DNA from: Shewanella sp. UCD-KL12
Lineage (GTDB): Bacteria; Pseudomonadota; Gammaproteobacteria; Enterobacterales; Shewanellaceae
Direction: 5' to 3'
NCBI RefSeq assembly: GCF_001957125.1
Contig: NZ_MPHJ01000001.1
Coordinates: 638,880 to 702,879, forward strand
Length of the DNA stretch: 64,000 bases
Each line of letters starts with the position of its first letter. Position 1 is the stretch's first letter. A program made the translations under genes and the position numbers. Of this stretch, positions 52,884-62,373 are shown piece by piece. The notes beneath the pieces were generated by a model. It was not told where the DNA came from. It was given only the letters and a program-made list of their open reading frames with translations, and ran no database searches.

Positions 52884-53049
52884 GTCATTTTTGTTAAATC
52901 CTCCTAATCTGCACAGCTCCTAAACATAAATTAGCAATAGGTAATACCGTTCGATATCAGTGTGCGGCTCACCGAGCTATCACCGCTTAATATCGATGCC
53001 TGTCTCGCTTATTTATCTGTGCTCTACCAATGAAAGAGGAATGGATTGT

Positions 53050-55191
53050 ATGAAGACTAAGCTTTTAGCCCCTTATGCATCTGTGTTAATCGGCAGTCTA
53101 TTAGTGACGGGCTGTGGGTCTGAAGAGAATGTGAGTGAGGCTCCGATTTCGGTGTATGTCCCATTTTCAATAAATGCGCTGCCAATGCCCAATGACGGCT
53201 ATGGTCTTGACTCAGACCTGACCATAGCTTTACCCGGTGAAGACCAGCTTGAAGGTGCCGATAGAGAAAACTTTTACCGCAGTTCAGATACCGTCTTCGC
53301 CGCGCTAGATGGCTGGGGCTTATGTGTTGAGCCAATCAGGATCCCTATTGCAAGCATTGATGCCGATGAGAGGTACCCGCTAGATAGTGCCAGTTTAGTG
53401 AACAATATCATGTTGATAGAGGCGCGAAGCGCTCAAGCTGTGCCAACAGAGGTAACCGCCAGTGGCGAAGAGATTAGCATCGCCTGTCAGCAAGCCCTGA
53501 ACAGTGAGAGTCGTTACTTTTTAGCGGTTAGCGATGGAGTGAAAACCCAATATGGTGAGCCGTTAATGGCCGATGCTAGCTTTACAAGCTTATTGTCGAG
53601 GGATGAAGACGAACTCAGTGAAACAGAGTTATTAATCAAGCAACAAATAACATTGGCCACTGAAGCTTATCAACAAGCTTCTGGGCAAGGCAATGTGATC
53701 TATGGGGCGCAATTTACCACTCAAAGTGTGTACCCGATCTTAGATTCAATCATAGAGCATGATGCCACGGCCTCCTTGGGGGAGCTGACGAAAATAAAGG
53801 ATGCGAGAAAATATGATACCTATCAAGCCAGCTTAACCATGCCCTATTACTTGCCCTTTACCAAAGAAGATGAGGCGAGTTGTCTGGTCGATGAGTTCGA
53901 TCCTATAGCAGCTTGTCCAGATCTCTACAGGTGGATGAAGCCTGAGTCCGGTGGTGAGCATTTAACTAAAGCCAATACCTTGCCTCAATCTACACCACTG
54001 GATGTTGTTGCTGACATTCACTCTCCAACGGATTGGGATGGCAAACAGCCGCTGCCTGTGGTGCTGTTTATTCATGGTATTACGGCGGATAAGAGCGCTG
54101 CTTCTTTGATGGTAAAAGATTATGTCGATCAAGGCTTCTTAGTTGCCGCCATTGATATGCCCTATCACGGAGAGCGGATCATGTTTGACCGAGAGGGCAA
54201 TGAGATCAGCGCGCAAGTTGATAAGGCTAACTTCATCAATATTGCTTCACCGCTTACCTTGAGAGGAAATTTACATCAGGCGGTATCCGATAACTTAAGT
54301 TTGCGTTATGCCTTGAGCAAGGTCGCCTGGACAGATCCAACGAACATTCATTTAGTGGGCCACTCACTTGGTGGCATCGTCTCTGTGATGGTGAGTGAGA
54401 TGTCTCAGCAGGTCGAAGCCCTGCATTTTAATACGGTTAACTTTGTTGTGCCGGGCCAAGGGCTAGTTAATCTGACGTTAACCTCTGACACCTTAGGTGA
54501 AGAGACCGAGCAAGCGATAAAGCAATCGCCAGATATTCAAAGAGGTATCGCAGAAACCTTAGTGCCTGAATCTTGCCAACCAAGCGATAGTAACGAAATC
54601 TGCATCTTGGCATTGCGAGAATTTGAGAGTGCCTCTGAGCACAATCAAATCACAGTGTCGGAACTAGAAGAGGATATCTATGCGCTGCTCCTGCCTGACT
54701 TTAAGCAAGGCATTCAAGCAAGTACCGACAGCGCAGACCCCGCCAACTTTGTTCAGAGACAAAACATGGCGATGCAACCGACGCTGCTTATCGAAGCGGT
54801 AGGAAATTGTCATGCTAGCTGCGAAGTGGGTGAGTACTTACCCGATTTTGTGGTGCCTAACGCCAGCCCCGATAATGTGATGACAGGTACGGATCCGCTC
54901 GTTTCAGCCTTAAATCTTAGCGTGATAAGAGACAGTGTAATAGATGACTCAGGCGAAGGGCTCAGAGTCATTATCAGAGCCACTGTTGGCGGTCACGGTA
55001 CTTACCTTTTCCCCTATGAAGGCCCGATGGATGAAGAGGGCAAGCCGGGTATTCCCGATGCTGAAATTTTGGATGAAGTCTGGAATGCCACCGATACCCA
55101 GCAAGTTGCTGTCGCCAGTATGGTGGGCTCCAATGGCGGCGAGGTGATGATCAATAACCTAGATAATGTTGAGCAGGAGTCTGCACAATGA
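53050..55191 (+). CDS. volA: VolA/Pla-1-type outer-membrane lipase, lipoprotein
   Basis: A 713-residue lipase of the Pla-1/cef group. The ATG at 53050 is chosen because AAAGAGGA is about ten bases upstream; an ATG at 53041 is too close to it. The signal ends in the lipobox LVTGC, so the protein is lipid-anchored. The C-terminal half is an alpha/beta hydrolase with VLFIHGITADK, nucleophile Ser439 in LVGHSLGGIV and the probable catalytic His649 in VGGHGTYLF. In Vibrio cholerae VolA, a surface lysophospholipase, is encoded next to a FadL, as here. The stop overlaps the fadL start by four bases. Confidence 0.82.
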   Translation: MKTKLLAPYASVLIGSLLVTGCGSEENVSEAPISVYVPFSINALPMPNDGYGLDSDLTIALPGEDQLEGADRENFYRSSDTVFAALDGWGLCVEPIRIPIASIDADERYPLDSASLVNNIMLIEARSAQAVPTEVTASGEEISIACQQALNSESRYFLAVSDGVKTQYGEPLMADASFTSLLSRDEDELSETELLIKQQITLATEAYQQASGQGNVIYGAQFTTQSVYPILDSIIEHDATASLGELTKIKDARKYDTYQASLTMPYYLPFTKEDEASCLVDEFDPIAACPDLYRWMKPESGGEHLTKANTLPQSTPLDVVADIHSPTDWDGKQPLPVVLFIHGITADKSAASLMVKDYVDQGFLVAAIDMPYHGERIMFDREGNEISAQVDKANFINIASPLTLRGNLHQAVSDNLSLRYALSKVAWTDPTNIHLVGHSLGGIVSVMVSEMSQQVEALHFNTVNFVVPGQGLVNLTLTSDTLGEETEQAIKQSPDIQRGIAETLVPESCQPSDSNEICILALREFESASEHNQITVSELEEDIYALLLPDFKQGIQASTDSADPANFVQRQNMAMQPTLLIEAVGNCHASCEVGEYLPDFVVPNASPDNVMTGTDPLVSALNLSVIRDSVIDDSGEGLRVIIRATVGGHGTYLFPYEGPMDEEGKPGIPDAEILDEVWNATDTQQVAVASMVGSNGGEVMINNLDNVEQESAQ

Positions 55192-56387
55192 AACACTTTC
55201 CTAGAATATTTACATGTCTTACAACTCTTTTGGCTACTCATCAGGTGGTAGCTGCAGGGTTTCAAATTAATGGGCAATCGGCGACAGGCCTTGGCCGTGC
55301 CTTTGCCGGTGATGCGATAATCGCCGATAACGCTTCAGTGATGGCTAAAAACAGCGCCGCTATGTCATTGATTGAAACCCCTGAACTGTCATTCGGTGGC
55401 GTGGCTGTATTAAGCAATGTTGATGTATCTGAAGCACTTTATACCCCAATTGTGGGGGATACGGTCGATGCCAGTGTCGAGGATATTGCAGAAGATGCTT
55501 TTATACCGAACGCCTATTACGTTCACCCGATAGAGGGGACTGGGTTTACCTTAGGTGCGTCAGTGTATTCTAACTTTGGTACTAATATTGTGTTTCCTGA
55601 GGATTATGTTGCCAGTGAGTTTGGCGGCGAAACCTCGTTAACCAGCGTTAACTTTGGCATTGCGCTCTCCTATCAAGTGACCGAGCAATTAAGCTTAGGT
55701 GGCGGTATTGATGTGATCTATGGCGATGGCGATATCAAACGTAAAGGATTGCTCGATGTCGAAGCCGATGGCGTTGGCTATGGATTTAACTTAGGGCTGG
55801 CTTATGAATTTGACCAAAACAATCGTGTCGGCTTGAGCTACCGCTATAGTCCTGATATCGAAGCGAAAGGCGAAGTATCGATGGGCGGAGAGTCAGCCGA
55901 TAGCATTAATATTCCTCTGCCCGATATGCTTGAGCTGTCTGGATATCATAAGTTAACGGAACAATTTGCGCTTCATTACAGTGTGCAATATGTCACATGG
56001 TCTGAATTTGATGCATTAACATCAGAGGCGCTTTCATCGAGTATTAAAGAGTATCAATGGGCCGATGCTGGGCATATCTCGATAGGAGGGACTTATTATC
56101 TGTCGCCTCAAGTTGAGTTAAGAGCTGGGTATATGTTTGATAAAGCCCCCACCGATAGCTTGAGTTCTTTGTCGATCCCTGATTCAAACAGACATTGGGT
56201 CTCTGCTGGAGCAAGCTATCATCTGTCGGATAAACAGAGTGTCGATCTTGGCGTGAGTTACGTGCTGGGGGAAGATGAGATAGTTGAAGAGTCATTGACT
56301 ATAATTCCAGGCACGCAGTCGAGTATTCAGGCGCTCACAACAGCCCAGGCTTGGCTAGTTGGCGCCCAGTACACCTATCGTTTTTGA
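55188..56387 (+). CDS. fadL: FadL-family outer-membrane fatty-acid transporter
   Basis: A 399-residue beta-barrel of the FadL/OmpP1 family that takes up long-chain fatty acids. The signal peptide ends before AGFQINGQSATGLGRAFAGDA, the N-terminal hatch signature, followed by ADNASVMAKNSAAMSL. Repeated strands run to a C-terminal VGAQYTYRF ending in Phe. The ATGA overlap with the lipase gene means the two are made together: the lipase frees fatty acids at the surface and FadL imports them. A strong terminator follows. Confidence 0.92.
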   Translation: MKHFPRIFTCLTTLLATHQVVAAGFQINGQSATGLGRAFAGDAIIADNASVMAKNSAAMSLIETPELSFGGVAVLSNVDVSEALYTPIVGDTVDASVEDIAEDAFIPNAYYVHPIEGTGFTLGASVYSNFGTNIVFPEDYVASEFGGETSLTSVNFGIALSYQVTEQLSLGGGIDVIYGDGDIKRKGLLDVEADGVGYGFNLGLAYEFDQNNRVGLSYRYSPDIEAKGEVSMGGESADSINIPLPDMLELSGYHKLTEQFALHYSVQYVTWSEFDALTSEALSSSIKEYQWADAGHISIGGTYYLSPQVELRAGYMFDKAPTDSLSSLSIPDSNRHWVSAGASYHLSDKQSVDLGVSYVLGEDEIVEESLTIIPGTQSSIQALTTAQAWLVGAQYTYRF

Positions 56388-56428
56388 TGTCCAAGATGCA
56401 TTGGCGCAGAGCCAATTGAAGGAATAAA

Positions 56429-56463
56429 AAAAGCTCATGGTCGGTATGCCATGAGCTTTTTTA
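56429..56463. terminator. Terminator after fadL
   Basis: AAAAGCTCATGG (56429-56440) and CCATGAGCTTTT (56449-56460) form a 12-bp stem with an 8-base loop and flanking A and T runs. It can also serve the convergent DUF2797 gene. Confidence 0.88.
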
Positions 56464-56486
56464 TTGAAGCCATTTATCGTGTTAGC

Positions 56487-57302
56487 TTAGCCAACGCTTA
56501 TTTCGTAAGAGGTGAACTTTCGCAAGTTAATCACGCCTGTATCGAAGATAAGGTACTGACCCTTGATACCAAGTAACACACCACTAACTACGGGCTCTTT
56601 ATCGAAATTATGTGAACTGATTTTGGTTGGAAACTCGGTAACCGGGAAGCGAATATCCTGAATCTCTTCATCTAAACGCTCAATGGCATATTCACCATGG
56701 GCCATGCATATCTCATGAATTTTACTTTCGACTGCAGGCAGCAGTTCGGCAGCTTTAGCCTTGAGATCGATATCTTCTGCATTGCCTTTAAGCATAGTTC
56801 GCCAGTTAGTTTTATCGGCGATCATCTTAGCGAGTTCGACTTCAACAAGTCCTGAAATCTGTCTAGTAGACACTTTCAAAATAGGCAAGCCTTGAGTCGC
56901 GCCTTGGTCTATCCAACGTGTTGGCAGCTGGGTATGACGAGTGATACCTACCTTTAATCCTGAAGTGTTTGACAGGTAGACATAATGCGGCACGAAGCAG
57001 TTGGCTTCTCCCCACTCTGGCTCACGACAAGTCCCCTCGGCAAAGTGGCAAGTCTCTGGCTTCATGATACACATATCACAGCTGGCCAGCTTCTTCATAC
57101 AGACAAAACAGTGCCCTTGTGAGTAACTTTTTTTGGTTTTCTTGCCACAATTACTACAACTAATTTTACCGGTATGGGTCAAAGTTACTGTGGTGCCGAT
57201 GAGTGGGTTCATCTCTAACAGATCGTCACCAACGGGCAGTTTATACTGCACTTGCTGGTTATCATCCAGCGTAGCGCGCATTTTCTTAATGCTTCCTAAC
57301 AT
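56487..57302 (-). CDS. DUF2797-family metal-binding protein
   Basis: The ATG at 57302 (MLGSIKKMRATL) follows AGGA by seven bases; a longer in-frame start lacks support. The 271-residue protein has several Cys pairs that probably bind metal: KISCSNCGKKTKK, HCFVCMKKLASCDMCIM, CHF...TCREPEWGEANC. It also has PHYVYLSNTSGLKVGITR, a GIY-YIG-nuclease-like core (YVYL...KVGITR) without a clear full active site. Its function is unknown. It is convergent with fadL. Confidence 0.8.
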   Translation of the reverse strand: MLGSIKKMRATLDDNQQVQYKLPVGDDLLEMNPLIGTTVTLTHTGKISCSNCGKKTKKSYSQGHCFVCMKKLASCDMCIMKPETCHFAEGTCREPEWGEANCFVPHYVYLSNTSGLKVGITRHTQLPTRWIDQGATQGLPILKVSTRQISGLVEVELAKMIADKTNWRTMLKGNAEDIDLKAKAAELLPAVESKIHEICMAHGEYAIERLDEEIQDIRFPVTEFPTKISSHNFDKEPVVSGVLLGIKGQYLIFDTGVINLRKFTSYEISVG

Positions 57303-57629
57303 AGTGGTTCCTAGCATGACTGTTTTAACCAATACCCATAACCACTGCCTATTCATCAATATTCATTGAATTAAGGGGCTTTGGTTGGGTTTAGCGTGAC
57401 ATTGACTTGATGGGATAAATTCAAAATCTACTGTTTTGATAAAATCCATCAAGTGGATAATTCCTGCTAGTCTAACAGATTGTTACAGGCATCTTTGATT
57501 GATTTTTCCGATTGTATGACTTAACAGCAGTTCACTTGGTATCGACTGCATTGAGCGGAAAAGTTGGCTGGCTGGGATCATGTAAAATGTAGATTGAGGG
57601 AGGTGAAACCCTCCCCGCAATAAAAACAA
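57303..57629. other. Gene-free gap
   Basis: This 327-base stretch holds the probable promoter of the DUF2797 gene and, at 57598-57615, a small GGGAGG/CCTCCC hairpin just beyond the ACT-protein stop. I see no gene in it. Confidence 0.6.
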
Positions 57630-58124
57630 TTAGACCTTGTCTAATACGACATCATCGCCAATGGCATAAAGCGCTTCTGTGAGTAGCTCCTCTTGCTCAT
57701 CGTTTTGTAAACCTACTTCGAAGTTTGCTCTAAATAGGGCGATCCCAGTATGGCTTGCACTTTCATAACGGGTGCCAAAGTGTTCTATGTTGATACCAAG
57801 TGAGCTGATTTTATTAGATATATCATGCACAAGGCCTGGTCTGTCATAGGCCACGAGTGAAAAGTTTAACGCTGTTTGCTCATTGGCTTGCTTGGTGGTT
57901 TTTGCATAGGTGAGGCTTAAACCGTCGATACATTCTAAGTTCTCAATTAATGTATCCCAGTTCGCCGCCGGCACCTCTAATAACAAGATAGCAGCAAAGA
58001 TCCCGTCGATATGGCGCAGCTCAGAATCTAACCAGTTTCCGCCATGGCGACTCACTGCATGGGCTATTTGTTCGACTAATCCTTTTTTATCTGCAACTTG
58101 CAAGGTAACTAAATACCGTAACAT
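57630..58124 (-). CDS. ACT-domain protein, GcvR-like
   Basis: A 164-residue protein made of two ACT domains: VTLQVADKKGLVEQIAHAVSRHGGNWLDSEL...FAAILLLEVP (residues 5-52) and FSLVAYDRPGLVHDISNKISSLGINIEHFGTR (near 90-120). This is the layout of GcvR, which restrains the GcvA activator of glycine cleavage, but other double-ACT proteins look alike. A glycine-binding or amino-acid-sensing role is inferred. It is divergent from pstC, and the shared gap contains the Pho box. Confidence 0.75.
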   Translation of the reverse strand: MLRYLVTLQVADKKGLVEQIAHAVSRHGGNWLDSELRHIDGIFAAILLLEVPAANWDTLIENLECIDGLSLTYAKTTKQANEQTALNFSLVAYDRPGLVHDISNKISSLGINIEHFGTRYESASHTGIALFRANFEVGLQNDEQEELLTEALYAIGDDVVLDKV

Positions 58125-58158
58125 ATTGATATTTCTCCTTTCTGTATTAAATCCTCTG

Positions 58159-58192
58159 CTGTAACACTAGTGTCATCTTTACGTCATATAAT
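58159..58192 (+). promoter_or_regulatory. Pho box and -10 of the pst operon
   Basis: Three 7-base units, CTGTAAC (58159), GTGTCAT (58170) and ACGTCAT (58181), are spaced exactly 11 bases apart, as in PhoB sites. The last runs into a perfect -10 TATAAT (58187-58192). The promoter reads toward pstC. Confidence 0.82.
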
Positions 58193-58295
58193 GCCACACA
58201 TCAGAATAATGAGATTGAACCTAAACTATTGTTAGCATAGCAAATGGAACAATCACAGTTAAAAATTACTTGGCGATTTAATAAACGAGGTTCTA

Positions 58296-60551
58296 ATGGA
58301 AACTCAGGCTGCAAAACCTGATTCTAAGGCTCAAAATATACTGATGGGTAGAGGGTCTAGTAGAAGGGCAATTACGGACAAATTGACTCAGGTTGGAGTG
58401 ACATTAGGCGGGACAATGGTATTTGTCGCGCTGCTTCTGATCTTCTTTTATTTGCTTTATGTCGTCAAACCTATCTTTGATGCTGCCGAAGTAGAGCCTG
58501 TGATGAGTGTGCCATTAGCTGAATCGGTTCCAGCGCTTATGGTTGGCAGTGACGAACAAAATGAAGTCATTTATCGCGTCTCTCAAACAGGTCATGTCGA
58601 TTTTTATGATGTTAGCGCATCAAAATTAATTGAAACTGAACAACTAAACCTACCTCAAGGAACCGAGGTAGTGAGCAGTTCGGCATCAGTACCAAGTGAA
58701 CAACGCTTTGCTCTTGGTTTAGATAATGGCCAAGTGATTATTGCTGGTGTCGAGTTTTCAGTGACTTATCCAGACAACAAACGTCTTATCACGCCTAACT
58801 TACGTTTTCCGAATGGCAAGGCGCCGCTCACTGTTGATGCTGGTGGCAGTGGGATCCACAACCTAGCATTCGATTACAGCAGCGATAAGATGACGTTCGC
58901 TTACCAAAATGACAACAAGGTGTGGCAGCTCTCTCGTCAAGAGGGCGAAGAGAACATGATGACCGAAGAGGTCGAGTGGTTCGCCTATAACGGTACGATT
59001 AGCGATGCGCCTACCCAAGTTCAGCAGCAACTGATGACACCAGACCAACGCCAACTCTTGCTACGTTCTGACAATAAGTTGTTTATCTATAACATTCGCG
59101 ATGTCGAAAGTATCTCGCTGCTGCAGGTGCTTGAACTTGGCCGTACTGGCGCCAATGTTACCAATGTGAGCCTACTTGCTGGGGCAAGCTCAGTACTCGT
59201 GAGTTATGACTCAGGCTTAGTGCAGCAATACTTTCAGGTGAACGGTGAGCAAGGGCGTCTTTATCAAGAGATCCGAGACTTTAAAAATGATGCGGGTATC
59301 AAGAGTGTTGCCTCTGAGTTTTATCGTAAAAGCTTCGTAACCATCAGCGATGATGGCTACCTATCTCTGCTTTACACAACCAGTCAAAGAAAACTATTTT
59401 CAGAAGATTTTAAGCTATCGAATATCGGTTCGATGGGCTTTAGTCCACGCTCAAATGCATTAGTCGTTGAAGCTGATAATCAGCTGCATCTCTTCAGTGT
59501 GGAAAATACTCACCCTGAAGTGTCATGGAGCGCGATGTGGAGCAAGGTGTGGTACGAAGGCTATCCTGAGCCTAAATATGTATGGCAATCGACTTCAGGC
59601 TCAGATGATTTTGAAGCTAAGTTGAGTTTGATGCCACTAGCTTTCGGTACGATGAAAGCGGCTCTGTATGCGATGATTTTTGCCACGCCATTGGCGATTG
59701 CTGGTGCCATCTATACCGCATACTTTATGTCGCCAAAGGTACGTTCAATCGTTAAACCTACGATTGAAATTATGGAAGCTCTGCCTACCGTTATCTTGGG
59801 CTTCTTAGCCGGACTCTGGTTAGCGCCGCTGATAGAGGAAAACTTGCCCGGTATTCTAGTGCTGCTTGTACTCTTGCCCTTATCAATACTGACCACAGCG
59901 TTCGCTTGGCACAACTTGCCAGAGAAGGTTAAACAGCGTTTACCTGAAACTTATCAAGAGTTGATGCTGTTACCTGTGATTATCTTTGTGGGTTGGTTCT
60001 CGTTTGCGATTAGTCCGACGATTGAGATTGCATTTTTCCATGGTGATTCACGCATGTTTATTACCAATGAGCTAGGTATCACCTTCGATCAACGTAATGC
60101 ATTGGTTGTCGGTATCGCGATGGGATTTGCAGTTATTCCAACTATCTTCTCCATTGCCGAAGATGCGGTGTTCTCTGTGCCTCGCCACTTATCAAACGGA
60201 AGCTTAGCGTTAGGGGCGACTAACTGGCAGACCTTAATTCGGGTTGTGTTGCTCACGGCAAGCCCAGGTATCTTCTCAGCAGTCATGATGGGCCTTGGCC
60301 GGGCTGTAGGTGAAACCATGATTGTACTGATGGCGACAGGAAACACCGCCATTATGGAGTGGAGTGTATTTGAAGGTATGCGAACGCTCGCGGCTAACAT
60401 CGCTGTAGAGATGCCTGAATCAGCTATCGGTAGTTCACATTATCGAGTCCTGTTCTTAGCGGCCTTTGTACTGTTTATCTTTACCTTCCTGTTTAACACC
60501 ATAGCTGAAGTCGTTAGACAACGTCTTCGCGAACGTTATAGCTCACTTTAA
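58296..60551 (+). CDS. pstC: Phosphate ABC transporter permease PstC, enlarged
   Basis: An inner-membrane permease of the high-affinity phosphate transporter, but 751 residues instead of the usual 320 or so. One membrane segment (near 34-58) is followed by about 370 residues with repeated WD-like or propeller-like strands (GSDEQNEVIYRVSQTGHVDFYD; LRSDNKLFIYNIRDVES). These should lie in the periplasm. The standard permease core (about 440-745) then follows, with GSLALGATNWQTLIRVVLLTASPG as the EAA loop contacting PstB. The first codon follows GAGG. It is the first gene of pstC-pstA-pstB-phoU, behind a Pho box. Confidence 0.92.
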   Translation: METQAAKPDSKAQNILMGRGSSRRAITDKLTQVGVTLGGTMVFVALLLIFFYLLYVVKPIFDAAEVEPVMSVPLAESVPALMVGSDEQNEVIYRVSQTGHVDFYDVSASKLIETEQLNLPQGTEVVSSSASVPSEQRFALGLDNGQVIIAGVEFSVTYPDNKRLITPNLRFPNGKAPLTVDAGGSGIHNLAFDYSSDKMTFAYQNDNKVWQLSRQEGEENMMTEEVEWFAYNGTISDAPTQVQQQLMTPDQRQLLLRSDNKLFIYNIRDVESISLLQVLELGRTGANVTNVSLLAGASSVLVSYDSGLVQQYFQVNGEQGRLYQEIRDFKNDAGIKSVASEFYRKSFVTISDDGYLSLLYTTSQRKLFSEDFKLSNIGSMGFSPRSNALVVEADNQLHLFSVENTHPEVSWSAMWSKVWYEGYPEPKYVWQSTSGSDDFEAKLSLMPLAFGTMKAALYAMIFATPLAIAGAIYTAYFMSPKVRSIVKPTIEIMEALPTVILGFLAGLWLAPLIEENLPGILVLLVLLPLSILTTAFAWHNLPEKVKQRLPETYQELMLLPVIIFVGWFSFAISPTIEIAFFHGDSRMFITNELGITFDQRNALVVGIAMGFAVIPTIFSIAEDAVFSVPRHLSNGSLALGATNWQTLIRVVLLTASPGIFSAVMMGLGRAVGETMIVLMATGNTAIMEWSVFEGMRTLAANIAVEMPESAIGSSHYRVLFLAAFVLFIFTFLFNTIAEVVRQRLRERYSSL

Positions 60552-60642
60552 ATAGCGATGAACATGATGATTAGAAATATAAATTTAGATATGAGTGTTT
60601 TTTTGCAAGGTTTTAACGGTATGGGTGTAGGGAGTATGAGTC

Positions 60643-62295
60643 ATGGGTAATTGGTTTAAATCTGGCTCTCCATGGATCTGGATGACAGGTGGTGCGGTGA
60701 GCATCAGCTTGATTGCCGTTTTAGGCTTGCTTTTAATGATCGCTTGGCGAGGCTTAAGTTACTTCTGGCCTGCTGAGATCTACCAGTGGGAGATGCGCGA
60801 TCAGCAAGGTCAAACCTATAGTTTAATCGGTGAAATCTACGATACCGAAGAGGTGCCGACTGAGCAGCTAGAGTCTGCAGGGCATGTTTTTGAAACATCA
60901 CCTGGTGACAGTGTAACCAGATATCTGGTTAAAACCGGTAACCGAGAGTTTGTAGGATTAGATTTTCGCTGGATTTTAGCAACCGATATTATCTCACGCC
61001 ATAAGCCTGAAGGCATTGCCGTCATCGAGCGTACTAAAAATGGTGACTTTTACGGTTACCCTGTTGCTGTTGTTGAAAAGGGCGAACGTCTTGAGCTTGA
61101 TGATGTTGAGTCTTCGCTGAATGTACATGTTGAGCGCGCGGTAGCACTCAATGATGAAGCGGTAAAATTGCAAAAAAGTGAGATCGGTTCAATTAACTAT
61201 GCGCTTGAGAAGTTAAGGCTTCAAGAGCGACGTTATGAACTCGACGGCAAGCTGACGCAAGCGAGAAAAGATGAAATAGCAGCAAAGCAGGCGAGCTTAC
61301 AGGCTGACTATTTGGTGCTAGAGAAACAGTTCTTTGGATTAAGAAGCGAAGCCGCACGAGACTCTTTGATTATCAAAGATATGCGCGGCGTCGAAGTGAC
61401 ACTTAAGCTTGATAGCATATTAGATGTGACCTACTCAAATCGACTTAATGTGTTGAGTAAAGTTGGGCACTGGTTTGTAGGTGTTGGCCGCTTTGTCAGT
61501 GACGACCCCCGTGAAGCGAACACCGAAGGCGGCGTATTTCCAGCTATCTTCGGTACGGTATTTATGGTGATGCTAATGGCCGTTATTGTGACGCCTTTTG
61601 GTGTTATCGCCGCAATATACCTGCATGAATACGCCAAAAAGGGCCCAATTACTAAGATGATCCGTATCGCGGTGATTAACTTAGCGGGTGTACCTTCGAT
61701 TGTTTACGGTGTGTTTGGCTTAGGCTTCTTTGTCTATATGTTTGGTGGCACTTTAGATCAGCTCTTCTATCCAGAGGCGCTGCCTGCACCGACATTCGGA
61801 TCTCCTGGTGTTATCTGGTCGGCATTAACCTTGGCCATTTTGACTTTGCCTGTCGTTATTGTATCGACAGAGGAGGGCTTGAGCCGTATACCAAGCTCGG
61901 TACGTCAAGGTAGTTTGGCGCTAGGGGCGACTAAGGCTGAAACTCTGTGGCGGATCATCATCCCTATGGCCAGCCCTGCAATTATGACCGGACTGATTTT
62001 AGCCGTTGCACGCGCAGCAGGTGAGGTTGCACCTTTGATGTTGGTGGGGGTGGTAAAACTTGCGCCGACACTGCCGGTAGATATGAACTTTCCCTTTGTG
62101 CATCTAGAACGTAAGTTCATGCATCTAGGCTTCCATATTTATGATGTGGGCTTTCAAAGCCCTAATGTAGAGGCAGCCAGACCTTTGGTTTACGCCACCT
62201 CATTCTTGCTAGTCTCTGTCATTGTGTCTTTGAACCTGACAGCTATAGCAGTTCGAAATCACCTACGTGAAAAATATCGCTCCCTTGAGCACTAA
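60643..62295 (+). CDS. pstA: Phosphate ABC transporter permease PstA, enlarged
   Basis: The partner permease, 550 residues against about 290 in enteric bacteria. After the first membrane segment (near 12-35) comes a periplasmic insertion to about residue 280. It includes a predicted coiled coil (ALNDEAVKLQKSEIGSINYA, ALEKLRLQERRYEL, DEIAAKQASLQADYLVLEKQ; residues about 165-230). The permease core follows, with GSLALGATKAETLWRIIIPMASPA as its EAA loop and ARAAGEVAPLMLVG. It is 91 bases after pstC on the same strand. Confidence 0.92.
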   Translation: MGNWFKSGSPWIWMTGGAVSISLIAVLGLLLMIAWRGLSYFWPAEIYQWEMRDQQGQTYSLIGEIYDTEEVPTEQLESAGHVFETSPGDSVTRYLVKTGNREFVGLDFRWILATDIISRHKPEGIAVIERTKNGDFYGYPVAVVEKGERLELDDVESSLNVHVERAVALNDEAVKLQKSEIGSINYALEKLRLQERRYELDGKLTQARKDEIAAKQASLQADYLVLEKQFFGLRSEAARDSLIIKDMRGVEVTLKLDSILDVTYSNRLNVLSKVGHWFVGVGRFVSDDPREANTEGGVFPAIFGTVFMVMLMAVIVTPFGVIAAIYLHEYAKKGPITKMIRIAVINLAGVPSIVYGVFGLGFFVYMFGGTLDQLFYPEALPAPTFGSPGVIWSALTLAILTLPVVIVSTEEGLSRIPSSVRQGSLALGATKAETLWRIIIPMASPAIMTGLILAVARAAGEVAPLMLVGVVKLAPTLPVDMNFPFVHLERKFMHLGFHIYDVGFQSPNVEAARPLVYATSFLLVSVIVSLNLTAIAVRNHLREKYRSLEH

Positions 62296-62373
62296 AATCT
62301 CGTTAGTGAACAGATTAAATCGGCTCATGAGTATTGTGAGCCGCATAAAACAGTTAAAGTGGTAGGAAATAAA

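Noticed and set aside
57598..57615. GGGAGG/CCTCCC hairpin as terminator of the ACT-domain gene
   Set aside because: The stem is only six bases and no T run follows on the minus strand, so it was not listed as a terminator.
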